Assembly (NCBI RefSeq): GCF_013359815.1
Contig: NZ_JABMCF010000035.1
Location: 186,001-250,000 of the forward strand
Direction: 5' to 3'
Source: Curtobacterium flaccumfaciens
GTDB taxonomy: Bacteria > Actinomycetota > Actinomycetes > Actinomycetales > Microbacteriaceae
DNA: 64,000 bases
The notes beneath the pieces are model-generated. The model did not search any database and was not told the origin of the DNA. It was given only the letters and a program-made list of their open reading frames with translations. This document shows, piece by piece, positions 36,780 to 45,135 of the stretch (its first letter is position 1; every line of letters begins with the position of its first letter). A program made the position numbers and the translations under genes.

Positions 36780-37334
36780 GTGCACCAGACGCAGCAGCCA
36801 CCGGTCGGGGTCCCCTGGCACCAGGCCACCTTCCCCGCCTCGTTCTCGCGGTTCTGGCGGGGGTACGTCGTGTTCCGCGGTCGTGCCGCTCGTGCCGAGT
36901 TCTGGTGGTGGGCGCTGTGGTGGGCGATCATCTCCGCTGCGATCAACATCGTGTACGGCGTCGGACTCTTCACCACGCCGCCGCCGATGCCGAGCCCGGA
37001 CGAGGCACGCGTCATCGACCAGGCGATGCAGTCCTTCAACCCGTTCCCGGTCTGGTGGTTCCTGCTCACGTCGCTGCCGGTCTTCGCCAAGGTCGCACTG
37101 GGCGTCTTCGTGGTCGTCGGGCTCGCGTCGCTGCTGCCCTGGATCGCCATCGCGATGCGGCGGCTCCACGACACGAACCGCTCCGGGTGGTGGGTCCTGC
37201 TCTCCTTCGTGCCCGCCGGCTACATCGTGCTCGCCGTGTTCCTCGCGCTGCCCTCGGAGCCGCCCGCAGCGCCGCAGCAGTCCGGGCCACCCGTCGGTGA
37301 TCGGCCCGCGCACCCGGTCGTGACACCGCAGTAG
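36780..37334 (+). CDS. DUF805 family membrane protein
   Basis: 184 residues from a GTG at 36780, close behind a weak AGG ribosome site. FWRGYVVFRGRAARAEFWWW is the family opening, followed by membrane helices around residues 47-66, 92-125 and 137-160. A Pro-rich tail extends the C-terminus. It is the second DUF805 member in the window; the first is at 22891. Function unknown. A PhzF gene begins nine bases downstream but has its own promoter box. Confidence 0.88.
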   Translation: MHQTQQPPVGVPWHQATFPASFSRFWRGYVVFRGRAARAEFWWWALWWAIISAAINIVYGVGLFTTPPPMPSPDEARVIDQAMQSFNPFPVWWFLLTSLPVFAKVALGVFVVVGLASLLPWIAIAMRRLHDTNRSGWWVLLSFVPAGYIVLAVFLALPSEPPAAPQQSGPPVGDRPAHPVVTPQ

Positions 37335-37337
37335 CGT
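37332..37337 (+). promoter_or_regulatory. -10 box of a leaderless transcript (PhzF gene)
   Basis: TAGCGT ends six bases before the ATG at 37344; the box overlaps the stop codon of the DUF805 gene. Confidence 0.5.
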
Positions 37338-37343
37338 CGGGGC

Positions 37344-38186
37344 ATGCAGCAGGAGATCCTCCGGTACACCGCGTTCGCCGCCGAGCCGGGCGGTGGCAAC
37401 CCCGCCGGGCTCGTGCTCGACGCGGCCGGACTGTCCGACGACCAGATGCTCGCGGTCGCCCGGCAGGTCGGGTACCCCGAGACCGCATTCGTCGTGGGTG
37501 CGACGTCGACCGGGCCGCGGGTCCGCTACTTCTCGCCGAGCGCCGAGGTCCCGTTCTGCGGGCACGCCACCGTCGCCCTGGCCGTCGCGCTGGCCGAGCG
37601 CGAGGGACCGGGCCGCCGGGTGTTCACGACCCTGGCCGGCGAGGTCGCGCTCGATGCGACCGTCGGTGCGGACGGAGCGGTGCAGGTCGCGATGACGAGC
37701 GTCGAGCCGGCGACACGGGACATCGAGCCGGGTCTGCTGGTGCGGCTGTTCGACCTGCTCGGGCTCGAGGCGGCGGACATCGCTCCGGGGTTCCCGGTGC
37801 TGGAGTCCTTCGCCGGCAACTGGCACCCGGTGCTCGTGCTGCACGACCCTGAGCTCTTCCACCAGTTCCGGTTCGCGCCGGGGGCCCTGGCCGAGCTCAA
37901 GCGCGAGGCCGGATGGGCGGGGACGGTCACGGTGCTGCACCGCACCGGCGACCGGGAGTACGAGGCCCGCAACCTGTTCCCCGCCGGGCGCATCACCGAG
38001 GACCCGGCGACGGGATCGGCAGCGGCGTCCACCGGGGCGTACCTGCGGCAGATCGGTGCAGTGCAGCCGGGCGACCGCATCACGATCCGGCAGGGGCGGC
38101 ACGTCGGGCGTCCGAGTCTGCTGCTCGTGGACGTGCCCGAGGCCGGCGGGATCACGGTGACGGGGAGCGCGACGCCGATCTCCTGA
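37344..38186 (+). CDS. PhzF family isomerase/epimerase
   Basis: 280 residues. The two similar PhzF halves are visible: FAAEPGGGNPAGLVLDA, the catalytic Glu46 in YPETAFV, FSPSAEVPFCGHATVALA, and in the second half NLFPAGRITEDPATGSAAASTGAYL. Family members isomerise or epimerise small cyclic acids, but PhzF itself acts only in phenazine producers; here the substrate is unknown. A repeat element begins a few bases after the stop. Confidence 0.92.
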   Translation: MQQEILRYTAFAAEPGGGNPAGLVLDAAGLSDDQMLAVARQVGYPETAFVVGATSTGPRVRYFSPSAEVPFCGHATVALAVALAEREGPGRRVFTTLAGEVALDATVGADGAVQVAMTSVEPATRDIEPGLLVRLFDLLGLEAADIAPGFPVLESFAGNWHPVLVLHDPELFHQFRFAPGALAELKREAGWAGTVTVLHRTGDREYEARNLFPAGRITEDPATGSAAASTGAYLRQIGAVQPGDRITIRQGRHVGRPSLLLVDVPEAGGITVTGSATPIS

Positions 38187-38188
38187 CG

Positions 38189-38331
38189 GACGTTCCTTCC
38201 CAGAACGCACGCGATGGGAAGTGGAATCGGGCGTACCTGGTCGAAACTTCCGACCCGGTACGCCCGATTCCGCCCGGTACGCCCGATTCCACCCGGTACG
38301 CCCGATTCGACCCGGTACGCCCGAATCCGCG
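38189..38331. repeat. GTACGCCCGATTC palindromic repeat element, copy 1
   Basis: Starts GACGTTCCTTCCCAGAACGC, then a palindrome (GGAATCGGGCGTACC at 38223-38237 facing GGTACGCCCGATTCC at 38257-38271) and four 19-bp direct units from 38256 to 38331. Copies 2 and 3 are at 44943 and 47816. Confidence 0.85.
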
Positions 38332-38342
38332 CGAGAAACTCC

Positions 38343-38376
38343 TTGACAGGGTTAAGTCAATACGGTGGACTAATCC
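38343..38376 (+). promoter_or_regulatory. Promoter of the sugar-importer operon
   Basis: A perfect -35 TTGACA at 38343-38348 opens an inverted repeat TTGAC...GTCAA (38343-38360) that could be an operator. A matching -10 is poor: TGGACT at 38366 has 17-base spacing, TAATCC at 38371 has 22. A weak core promoter with an activator or repressor site is the likely reading. Confidence 0.45.
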
Positions 38377-38426
38377 TGCGCGCGGGCGATGGTGCCCGCG
38401 GACATCACCCGTGCAAAGGAGCACCG

Positions 38427-39785
38427 ATGAAACGCACCCGCATCATCGCCGGACTCGCAGCTGTGGCCGTGGCCGCAGTCGGTCTGGCTGGCTGCTCGAG
38501 CTCGGGGTCCGCCTCGAGCGACACGATCAAGATCGCGTACCAGAAGTTCGGTGCCTTCCAGCAGCTCGACGCCCAGATGAAGGTCGTCAAGAAGCAGTAC
38601 GAGAAGGACAATCCCGGCAAGAAGGTCACCCTCGTGCCCATCCAGGCACAGGGCAACGACTACTACACCAAGCTCGCGCTCATGAACAAGGCGCCGGCCA
38701 CCGCCCCGGACGTCATGTACGAGGACACGTTCCTCGTCAAGGCCGATGCCGAGGCGGGCTACCTGCTGCCACTCGACAAGTACACGGACAAGTGGGACGA
38801 GTGGGACCAGTTCTTCGACAACGCCAAGCAGGCCGGGCAGGGTGACGACGGCAAGATCTACGGCGTCCCGATGGGCACCGACACCCGAGCCCTCTGGTAC
38901 AACAAGGACATCTTCAAGAAGGCCGGGCTCGACGTCCCGTGGAAGCCGAAGACGTGGGACGACGTGCTCGCGGCGGCGAAGACCATCAAGGAGAAGCAGC
39001 CCGACGTCATCCCGTTCAACATCTACTCGGGCAAGGCGCAGGGCGAAGCCTCGACCATGCAGGGCTTCGAGATGCTCCTGTACGGCGCCGACGGCTCCGG
39101 CAACACCCTGTACAAGGACAAGAAGTGGGTCACCGGCTCGAAGCAGTTCGAGGACTCGCTCAAGTTCGTGAAGGACGTCTACCAGGGCGGCCTCGGCCCG
39201 ACACCGCAGCAGGCGCTCGACACGAACGTCGGCACGACCATCGCCCAGACGTGGCTGCCGAAGGGCAAGCTCGCGATCGACCTGGACGGTTCGTGGCAGT
39301 CCGGCACGTGGCTGAAGTCCGGCACCGCGCCGTGGCCCGAGTGGAACGACGTGATGGGCCAGGCACCCATGCCGACCCAGAACGGGCAGGCTCCCGGCTA
39401 CAACTCGATGTCGGGCGGCTGGACCCTGGCGGTCGGCGCGAAGTCGAAGAACCCGCAGGCGGCGTTCGACTTCATCACGAGCTTCCTCGACAAGGACGGT
39501 TCGCTGAAGTACGACACCGAGAACAGCCAGATCGCCGTCCGCAAGGACGTCGCGGACGACCCGGCCTACACGGCGGCGAACCCGACGTTCAAGTTCTTCT
39601 CGGGGCTGGTGGAGAACACCAACTTCCGCCCGGCGACGAGTGACTACTCGCAGGTGTCCAACGCGATCCAGGTCGCGATGGAAGCGGTCATGACCGGTCA
39701 GCAGTCGCCGAAGGACGCGGCTGCCGCCTACGACAAGGCCGTCACGCAGGTGGTCGGCAAGGAGAACACCGTCTCCGCTGGTTGA
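38427..39785 (+). CDS. Sugar ABC transporter substrate-binding lipoprotein (CUT1)
   Basis: 452 residues from the ATG at 38427 (AAAGGAG site). The signal and lipobox are VGLAGCSS near residue 25. The bilobal binding fold is indicated by TIKIAYQKFGAFQQLD, YGVPMGTDTRALWYNKDIF and GWTLAVGAKSKNPQAA. Family 1 binding proteins capture oligosaccharides or sugars and dock on two permeases, which follow here. The nearby alpha-mannosidase suggests mannose-containing oligosaccharides. No ATPase gene is in the operon; a shared MsiK-like ATPase elsewhere is likely. Confidence 0.93.
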   Translation: MKRTRIIAGLAAVAVAAVGLAGCSSSGSASSDTIKIAYQKFGAFQQLDAQMKVVKKQYEKDNPGKKVTLVPIQAQGNDYYTKLALMNKAPATAPDVMYEDTFLVKADAEAGYLLPLDKYTDKWDEWDQFFDNAKQAGQGDDGKIYGVPMGTDTRALWYNKDIFKKAGLDVPWKPKTWDDVLAAAKTIKEKQPDVIPFNIYSGKAQGEASTMQGFEMLLYGADGSGNTLYKDKKWVTGSKQFEDSLKFVKDVYQGGLGPTPQQALDTNVGTTIAQTWLPKGKLAIDLDGSWQSGTWLKSGTAPWPEWNDVMGQAPMPTQNGQAPGYNSMSGGWTLAVGAKSKNPQAAFDFITSFLDKDGSLKYDTENSQIAVRKDVADDPAYTAANPTFKFFSGLVENTNFRPATSDYSQVSNAIQVAMEAVMTGQQSPKDAAAAYDKAVTQVVGKENTVSAG

Positions 39786-39808
39786 CGGACGTCACCCACT
39801 GACGGACT

Positions 39809-39840
39809 GGAGGCGCGGGGCGGTCCCGCACCGCGCCTCC
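39809..39840 (+). terminator. Mid-operon GGAGGCGCGG hairpin
   Basis: GGAGGCGCGG faces CCGCGCCTCC between the binding-protein and first permease genes. Such hairpins stabilise or partly terminate the upstream mRNA, keeping the binding protein more abundant than the permeases. Confidence 0.6.
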
Positions 39841-39892
39841 CGTCCGCTCTTCCCCACCTTCGGAACCCCTCCGCACCCGGAAGGCACCCATC

Positions 39893-40843
39893 GTGTCCAG
39901 CACCCCCCTCGCGCCGACGCTGTCGGCGCCCGGTGCGCCGAAGCGCACCGATCCACCCGTGCCGCGCAAGCGGCGACCACTGCGGAACGTCGGACGAGCG
40001 GTCCCGCTCCTGCCCGCCCTGGTCCTCCTCGTCATCTTCCTGCTCGGCCCCGTCATCTCGTCGTTCTACGGGTCGTTCACCAACTCGGCCCTGACCGGTG
40101 CCAGCGCGGCCGACCAGCAGTTCGTCGGCTTCCAGAACTACGTCGAGCTGTTCCAGGACCCGGACTTCCCGAAGTCCGTCATCCTGACCGTCGTCTTCCT
40201 GCTGGCCTCGGCCGTGGTGGGACAGAACGTGCTCGGCCTCGGACTGGCCCTGCTCATGCGCTCGGCGAACAAAGCCGTCCGGGCGATCGTCGGCACCTTC
40301 GTGGTGGCCGCGTGGGTCCTGCCCGAGATCGTGGCGTCGTTCGCGGCGTACGCGTTCTTCAACGACGAGGGGACGCTCAACACGTTCCTCGCGTCGATCG
40401 GGATCACCGGCGCGAACTGGCTCTACACGTACCCGATGCTCGCCGTGATCCTGGCGAACATCTGGCGCGGCACCGCGTTCTCGATGCTCGTCTACTCGGC
40501 CGCCGTGCAGGAGGTCCCCGAGGAGATCACCGAGTCCGCCGAGGTCGACGGGGCCACCGGCTGGCAGCGGCTCGTCTACATCACGCTCCCGGTGATCCGC
40601 CGGAGCATCTCGACGAACCTCATGCTCACGACGCTGCAGACCCTGTCGGTCTTCACGCTGATCTTCGTGATGACCGGCGGCGGCCCGGGCACGAACTCGT
40701 CGACCCTGCCGATCCTGGCGTACCAGGAGGCGTTCAAGTTCTCGCAGCTCGGCTTCGGGACGGCGATCGCGACCATCCTGCTCGTGGTGGGGGCGGTCTT
40801 CTCGATCATCTACATCCGGGCACTCAAGCCGGAGGTGGACTGA
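39893..40843 (+). CDS. Sugar ABC transporter permease (MalF-like)
   Basis: 316 residues from the GTG at 39893, behind GGAAGG. About 25 disordered residues precede six membrane helices. The EAA-type loop that contacts the ATPase reads EEITESAEVDGATGWQRLVYITLPV. It forms a heterodimer with the next permease. Its stop shares a base with the next start (TGATG), so the two are coupled. Confidence 0.93.
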   Translation: MSSTPLAPTLSAPGAPKRTDPPVPRKRRPLRNVGRAVPLLPALVLLVIFLLGPVISSFYGSFTNSALTGASAADQQFVGFQNYVELFQDPDFPKSVILTVVFLLASAVVGQNVLGLGLALLMRSANKAVRAIVGTFVVAAWVLPEIVASFAAYAFFNDEGTLNTFLASIGITGANWLYTYPMLAVILANIWRGTAFSMLVYSAAVQEVPEEITESAEVDGATGWQRLVYITLPVIRRSISTNLMLTTLQTLSVFTLIFVMTGGGPGTNSSTLPILAYQEAFKFSQLGFGTAIATILLVVGAVFSIIYIRALKPEVD

Positions 40844-41742
40844 TGACCATGACAGCCCCGTCCCTCGACCAGACCACGACCCGCTCGGTGACCGCACCGG
40901 GGTCGATGCACATGACGTCCCCGCGCGGCCGCACCATGCGGTGGGTGTCGAACGTCGTGCTGCTCGTCATCGCGGTGTGCTTCGCGGTGCCGCTGCTCTG
41001 GCTCGTGCTCGCCTCGTTCGACACCCAGGCGTCGCTGTCGGTGAAGCTGCCCTCGCAGTTCACGCTCGACAACTTCGCGAAGGTGCTCACCCCCGAGCTG
41101 TCGTTCATCCCGCTCGCGAACAGCCTGCTGCTCTCCGGCGGCACCGCGGTCGTCACCGTGGTGTTCGCCCTGCTCGCCGCGTACCCGCTGTCCCGGTACA
41201 AGATGCGCGTCAACAAGCCGTTCCTGTACAGCATCCTGTTCGGCACCGGCCTGCCGATCACCGCGATGATGGTGCCCGTCTACGCACTGTTCGTGTCGCT
41301 CAACCTGATCGACAACGTGTGGGGCTGCATCTTCTTCCTCGCCGCCACGTCGCTGCCGATGGCGATCTGGATGGCGAAGAACTTCATGGACTCGGTGCCG
41401 ATCTCGCTGGAAGAGGCGGCGTGGACCGACGGCGCCTCGATGCTCACGACCCTGACCCGCATCGTGATCCCGCTCATGCGTCCGGGCATCGCGGTCGTGT
41501 TCATCTTCGTGTTCATCCAGGCGTGGGGGAACTTCTTCGTCCCGTTCGTCCTGCTGCTCTCGCCCGAGAAGGTGCCCGCCGCGGTGAGCATCTTCAACTT
41601 CTTCGGGCAGAACGGGGCGGTGGCGTACGGCCAGCTCGCCGCGTTCTCGATCGTCTACTCCGTGCCCGTCATCGCCCTCTACGTGATCGTGTCCCGAGGC
41701 CTCGGCGGCGGCAACGCCCTCGCCGGCGGCATCAAGGGCTGA
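40843..41742 (+). CDS. Sugar ABC transporter permease (MalG-like)
   Basis: 299 residues from the ATG at 40843, behind a strong GGAGGTG site. Six membrane helices; the EAA loop is PISLEEAAWTDGASMLTTLTRIVIPL. The partner of the preceding permease. The glycoside hydrolase gene follows 39 bases on, so importer and hydrolase form one operon. Confidence 0.93.
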   Translation: MTMTAPSLDQTTTRSVTAPGSMHMTSPRGRTMRWVSNVVLLVIAVCFAVPLLWLVLASFDTQASLSVKLPSQFTLDNFAKVLTPELSFIPLANSLLLSGGTAVVTVVFALLAAYPLSRYKMRVNKPFLYSILFGTGLPITAMMVPVYALFVSLNLIDNVWGCIFFLAATSLPMAIWMAKNFMDSVPISLEEAAWTDGASMLTTLTRIVIPLMRPGIAVVFIFVFIQAWGNFFVPFVLLLSPEKVPAAVSIFNFFGQNGAVAYGQLAAFSIVYSVPVIALYVIVSRGLGGGNALAGGIKG

Positions 41743-41781
41743 TCCGCCGGTCCACGCCGGCACACTCTCGAAAGGAAGCAC

Positions 41782-44700
41782 ATGCACCAGGACGAACCGC
41801 TCGTCGAGGCCCGGATCGCCCGCCTCGTGCGCGACCGCGTCGATCCCGCCGTCCTCCGTCGCTCGGCGCCGGTGACGATCGAGGCGTGGGAGGTGCCGGG
41901 CGAGCCGGTGCCGTTCGACGCCGCCGTGGGCGAGACGTACACACCGTTCACGGTGGGGTCGCACTGGGGCGGACGCCCGTGGGGCACGACGTGGTTCCGG
42001 GTGACCGGGACCGTGCCGGCGGACTTCGGCACCGCGCCGGGGACCACCGCCGAACTCCTCGTCGACCTGGGGTTCACCAAGCGGCAGCCCGGGTTCCAGG
42101 CCGAGGGACTCGCGTTCCGCGCCGACGGCTCCACGATCAAGGCGATCGAGCCGCGGAACGACACCGTGCCGCTCGAGGTCGGCCCGGGGGAGTCCTTCGA
42201 GCTCTGGATCGAGGCCGGGGCGAACCCGGACATCGGCGGTGACTCGTTCCAGGGCGCGACGCCGCTCGGCTCGCGCTCCACCGCCGGTGACGACCCGATC
42301 TACCGCCTGAAGGCCCTCGAGGTCGTCGAGCGGGACGACACCGTGTGGGAACTGCAGCAGGACCTCTGGGTGCTGCGCGGGCTGATGGCCGAGCTCCCCA
42401 CCGACGGCACCCGGGGCGCCGACATCCTGCGGGCACTCGAACGCGCCGCCGACGCCCTGGACCCGGACGACGTCGCCGGCACCGCCGCGGACGCCCGTCA
42501 GGTCCTGGCGCCCGTGCTCGCCGTCCCCGCCAGCCCCGCCGCTCACCGCGCGATCGCCGTCGGGCACGCCCACATCGACTCCGCCTGGCTGTGGCCCGTG
42601 CGCGAGACGAAGCGCAAGTGCGCCCGGACGTTCTCGAACGTGCTCGACCTGATGGACCGCGACCCCGACTTCACCTTCGCCTGCTCGTCCGCCCAGCAGT
42701 ACGCCTGGATCCGCGACGAGTACCCGTCCATCTGGACCCGCATCAAGCAGCGCGTCGCCGAAGGGCGGTGGATCCCGGTCGGCGGCATGTGGGTCGAGTC
42801 GGACACCAACCTGCCTGGCGGTGAGGCCCTGGCCCGCCAGTTCGTCGCCGGCAAGCGCTTCTTCCTGGAGGAGTTCGGCATCGACACCCCCGAGGCCTGG
42901 CTCCCCGACTCGTTCGGCTACTCGGGCGCGCTGCCGCAGATCGTCCGCGCCGCCGGGTCGAAGTGGTTCGTCACCCAGAAGCCGTCGTGGAACGAGACGA
43001 ACGTCATCCCGCACACCTCGTTCCACTGGGAGGGCATCGACGGCTCGCGCGTCCTGACGCACCTGCCCCCGGCCGACACCTACAACTCCGACGTCTCGCC
43101 CGCCGACCTGCGCCGCGGTGAACGGAACAACAAGGAACGCGGCACCGCGAACACCTCGATGCTGCTGTACGGCTTCGGCGACGGCGGTGGCGGTCCCACT
43201 CGCGAGATGGTCGGCGCCGCACACCGCCAGCACGACCTCGACGGGTCGCCCCACGTCACACTCGGCACGCCGGCGCAGGTGTTCGAGCAGCTCGAAGCCG
43301 AGCTGCCGACACCCGGGGTCTGGTCGGGGGAGATGTACCTCGAGTTCCACCGCGGCACCTACACGTCGCAGATCCGCACCAAGCAGGGCAACCGCCGCTC
43401 CGAGCACCTGCTGCGCGAAGCCGAGCTCTGGGCGGCGACGGCGGCGGTCCGGCTCGGCAGCGAGTACCCGTACGCCGAACTCGAGGACGCCTGGCACACC
43501 GTCCTGCTGCAGCAGTTCCACGACATCCTGCCCGGGTCCTCGATCGCGTGGGTGTACGAGAACGCCGAGGAGCAGTACGCCCGGGTCGCCGAGGTGCTCG
43601 AGGGGCTGATCGGGAGCGCGACGACGGCGCTCGCCGCAGGCGGGAGCGCAGCCGTCATCGGTGCCGCTGCCGGCGCAGCCGACGACACCGCGTCGGTCGT
43701 GCGCTTCAACGCCTCGCCGGTCGCGGCAGGGGACGTGACCGCCCTGGCAGGTTCGGTCGTCCACGCGCCGCGACCCGTGCCTCCCGTCCGGAGCGGCGAC
43801 CGCTTCGTCTTCGACACCGGCGTCGTCACCGCGACCATCGACGCTGCAGGCCACGTCGTCTCGTTCGTCGACCACGCCACCGGACGCGACGCGATCGCAC
43901 CAGGCGCTGCGGCGGCGGAGTACACGGTCTTCCGGGACACCCCGAACCAGTGGGAGGCGTGGGACATCGACCGCGCCTACCAGCGCAACGGCACGGTGCT
44001 GTCGGCATCGTCGGTCGCGATCGCGGGCGACGAGCTCGTGGTGGAACGGTCCTTCGGATCGTCGACGCTCACCACGCGCTACTCGGCCGTGCAGGGCGAA
44101 CCGGAGCTGACCGTCGAGACCGAGGTCGACTGGCACGAGCACCAGAAGCTGCTGAAGCTCGCGTTCCCGATCGACGTGCTCGCATCGTCGGCCTCGAGCG
44201 AGATCCAGTTCGGGCACATCGACCGGCCGACGCACCAGAACACCTCGTGGGACCACGCCCGCTTCGAGACCTCGGCGCACCGTTGGGTGCACGTCGCGGA
44301 GCCCGGGTTCGGCGTCGCGGTGGCGAACGACTCGACCTACGGTCACGACATCACGCGCGAGACCCGGCCGGACGGCGGGATCACCACGCTCGTGCGGGAG
44401 TCGCTGCTGCGCGGGCCGACGTTCCCGGACCCGAACGCCGACCAGGGGCACCACGTGTTCCGGACGGTGCTGCGGATCGGGGCCTCGGTGCTCGACGCCG
44501 CCGACTCCGGGTACCGGCTGAACCTGCCGGTGCGGAGCGTGCCCGGGTCCGCCGAGGTCGCGCCGCTCGTCACGGTGTCGTCGCCGCAGGTGTTCGTCGA
44601 GGCCGTCAAGCTCGCCGAGGACCGCTCCGGAGACGTCGTCGTGCGCCTCTACGAGGGGCTCGGCGGCCGGGCGGCTGACGTCGGGGTCGCCTGCGGGTTC

Positions 44701-44829
44701 GACGCTGCGTCGGTGTCGCAGGTCGACCTGCTCGAGCGGCCGCTGGAGCGCTCGTGGTCGGCCGGGGAGCCGGTCGTGCTGACCCTGCGTCCGTTCGAGA
44801 TCGTGACGCTGCGCGTGCGTCGGGCCTGA
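41782..44829 (+). CDS. Alpha-mannosidase, glycoside hydrolase family 38
   Basis: 1015 residues from the ATG at 41782 (AAAGGAAG site). Zinc ligands His264 and Asp266 lie in GHAHIDSAWLWP; the nucleophile Asp376 is in LPDSFGYSG. The N-terminal accessory domain, the catalytic barrel, the three-helix bundle and the C-terminal beta domains fit the GH38 length. There is no signal peptide, so it cleaves imported mannosides in the cytoplasm. It ends the operon; a strong hairpin at 44866 follows. Confidence 0.95.
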   Translation: MHQDEPLVEARIARLVRDRVDPAVLRRSAPVTIEAWEVPGEPVPFDAAVGETYTPFTVGSHWGGRPWGTTWFRVTGTVPADFGTAPGTTAELLVDLGFTKRQPGFQAEGLAFRADGSTIKAIEPRNDTVPLEVGPGESFELWIEAGANPDIGGDSFQGATPLGSRSTAGDDPIYRLKALEVVERDDTVWELQQDLWVLRGLMAELPTDGTRGADILRALERAADALDPDDVAGTAADARQVLAPVLAVPASPAAHRAIAVGHAHIDSAWLWPVRETKRKCARTFSNVLDLMDRDPDFTFACSSAQQYAWIRDEYPSIWTRIKQRVAEGRWIPVGGMWVESDTNLPGGEALARQFVAGKRFFLEEFGIDTPEAWLPDSFGYSGALPQIVRAAGSKWFVTQKPSWNETNVIPHTSFHWEGIDGSRVLTHLPPADTYNSDVSPADLRRGERNNKERGTANTSMLLYGFGDGGGGPTREMVGAAHRQHDLDGSPHVTLGTPAQVFEQLEAELPTPGVWSGEMYLEFHRGTYTSQIRTKQGNRRSEHLLREAELWAATAAVRLGSEYPYAELEDAWHTVLLQQFHDILPGSSIAWVYENAEEQYARVAEVLEGLIGSATTALAAGGSAAVIGAAAGAADDTASVVRFNASPVAAGDVTALAGSVVHAPRPVPPVRSGDRFVFDTGVVTATIDAAGHVVSFVDHATGRDAIAPGAAAAEYTVFRDTPNQWEAWDIDRAYQRNGTVLSASSVAIAGDELVVERSFGSSTLTTRYSAVQGEPELTVETEVDWHEHQKLLKLAFPIDVLASSASSEIQFGHIDRPTHQNTSWDHARFETSAHRWVHVAEPGFGVAVANDSTYGHDITRETRPDGGITTLVRESLLRGPTFPDPNADQGHHVFRTVLRIGASVLDAADSGYRLNLPVRSVPGSAEVAPLVTVSSPQVFVEAVKLAEDRSGDVVVRLYEGLGGRAADVGVACGFDAASVSQVDLLERPLERSWSAGEPVVLTLRPFEIVTLRVRRA

Positions 44830-44865
44830 GGCAGCGGGCCCGGCGTTCGGTCGGGGAGAGACCGC

Positions 44866-44903
44866 GGCGCCGGACGGGACACGGGTGCGTTCCGTCCGGC
44901 GCC
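44866..44903 (+). terminator. Strong hairpin after the mannosidase operon
   Basis: GGCGCCGGACGG pairs perfectly with CCGTCCGGCGCC around a 14-base loop, 36 bases after the stop. No U-tract. Confidence 0.65.
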
Positions 44904-44914
44904 GTGTTGCGTGC

Positions 44915-44926
44915 GGGGGGGGGGGG
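44915..44926. repeat. Run of 12 G
   Basis: A homopolymer of twelve G residues within the 306-base gap between the mannosidase and the next gene. It lies between the terminator hairpin and the repeat element. Confidence 0.9.
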
Positions 44927-44942
44927 CGGGCGCGGGCCGGGC

Positions 44943-45044
44943 CGAATCGGGCGTAGCTGGTCGAATCGGGCGTACCTGGTCGGAACTTCTGGCCAGGTAT
45001 GCCCGATTCCATTTGGCATCGCGCGCGTTCTGGGAAGGAACGTC
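44943..45044. repeat. GTACGCCCGATTC palindromic repeat element, copy 2 (inverted)
   Basis: Read on the minus strand it begins GACGTTCCTTCCCAGAACGC as copy 1 does, followed by GGAATCGGGCATACCTGG and the facing arm. It has about two 19-bp units. It fills most of the 306-base gap that holds no gene. Confidence 0.8.
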
Positions 45045-45135
45045 TCCCCTCCACAACCGCCCAGGCCTGGAGGCCCGTCCACAGTTCCCGACATCGGCCT
45101 CCGGAACGGATGGTCGGTCCGGCATCGTCACGTGC

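Noticed and set aside
37344..38186. A phenazine biosynthesis gene
   Set aside because: PhzF homologues are widespread isomerases; no other phz gene is in the window.
38256..38331. CRISPR-like array of 19-bp repeats
   Set aside because: Units are directly adjacent with no spacers and no cas genes are near; the element is a dispersed palindromic repeat.
44915..44926. Phase-variation switch by poly-G slippage
   Set aside because: The run is neither inside a gene nor between promoter elements that I can identify.
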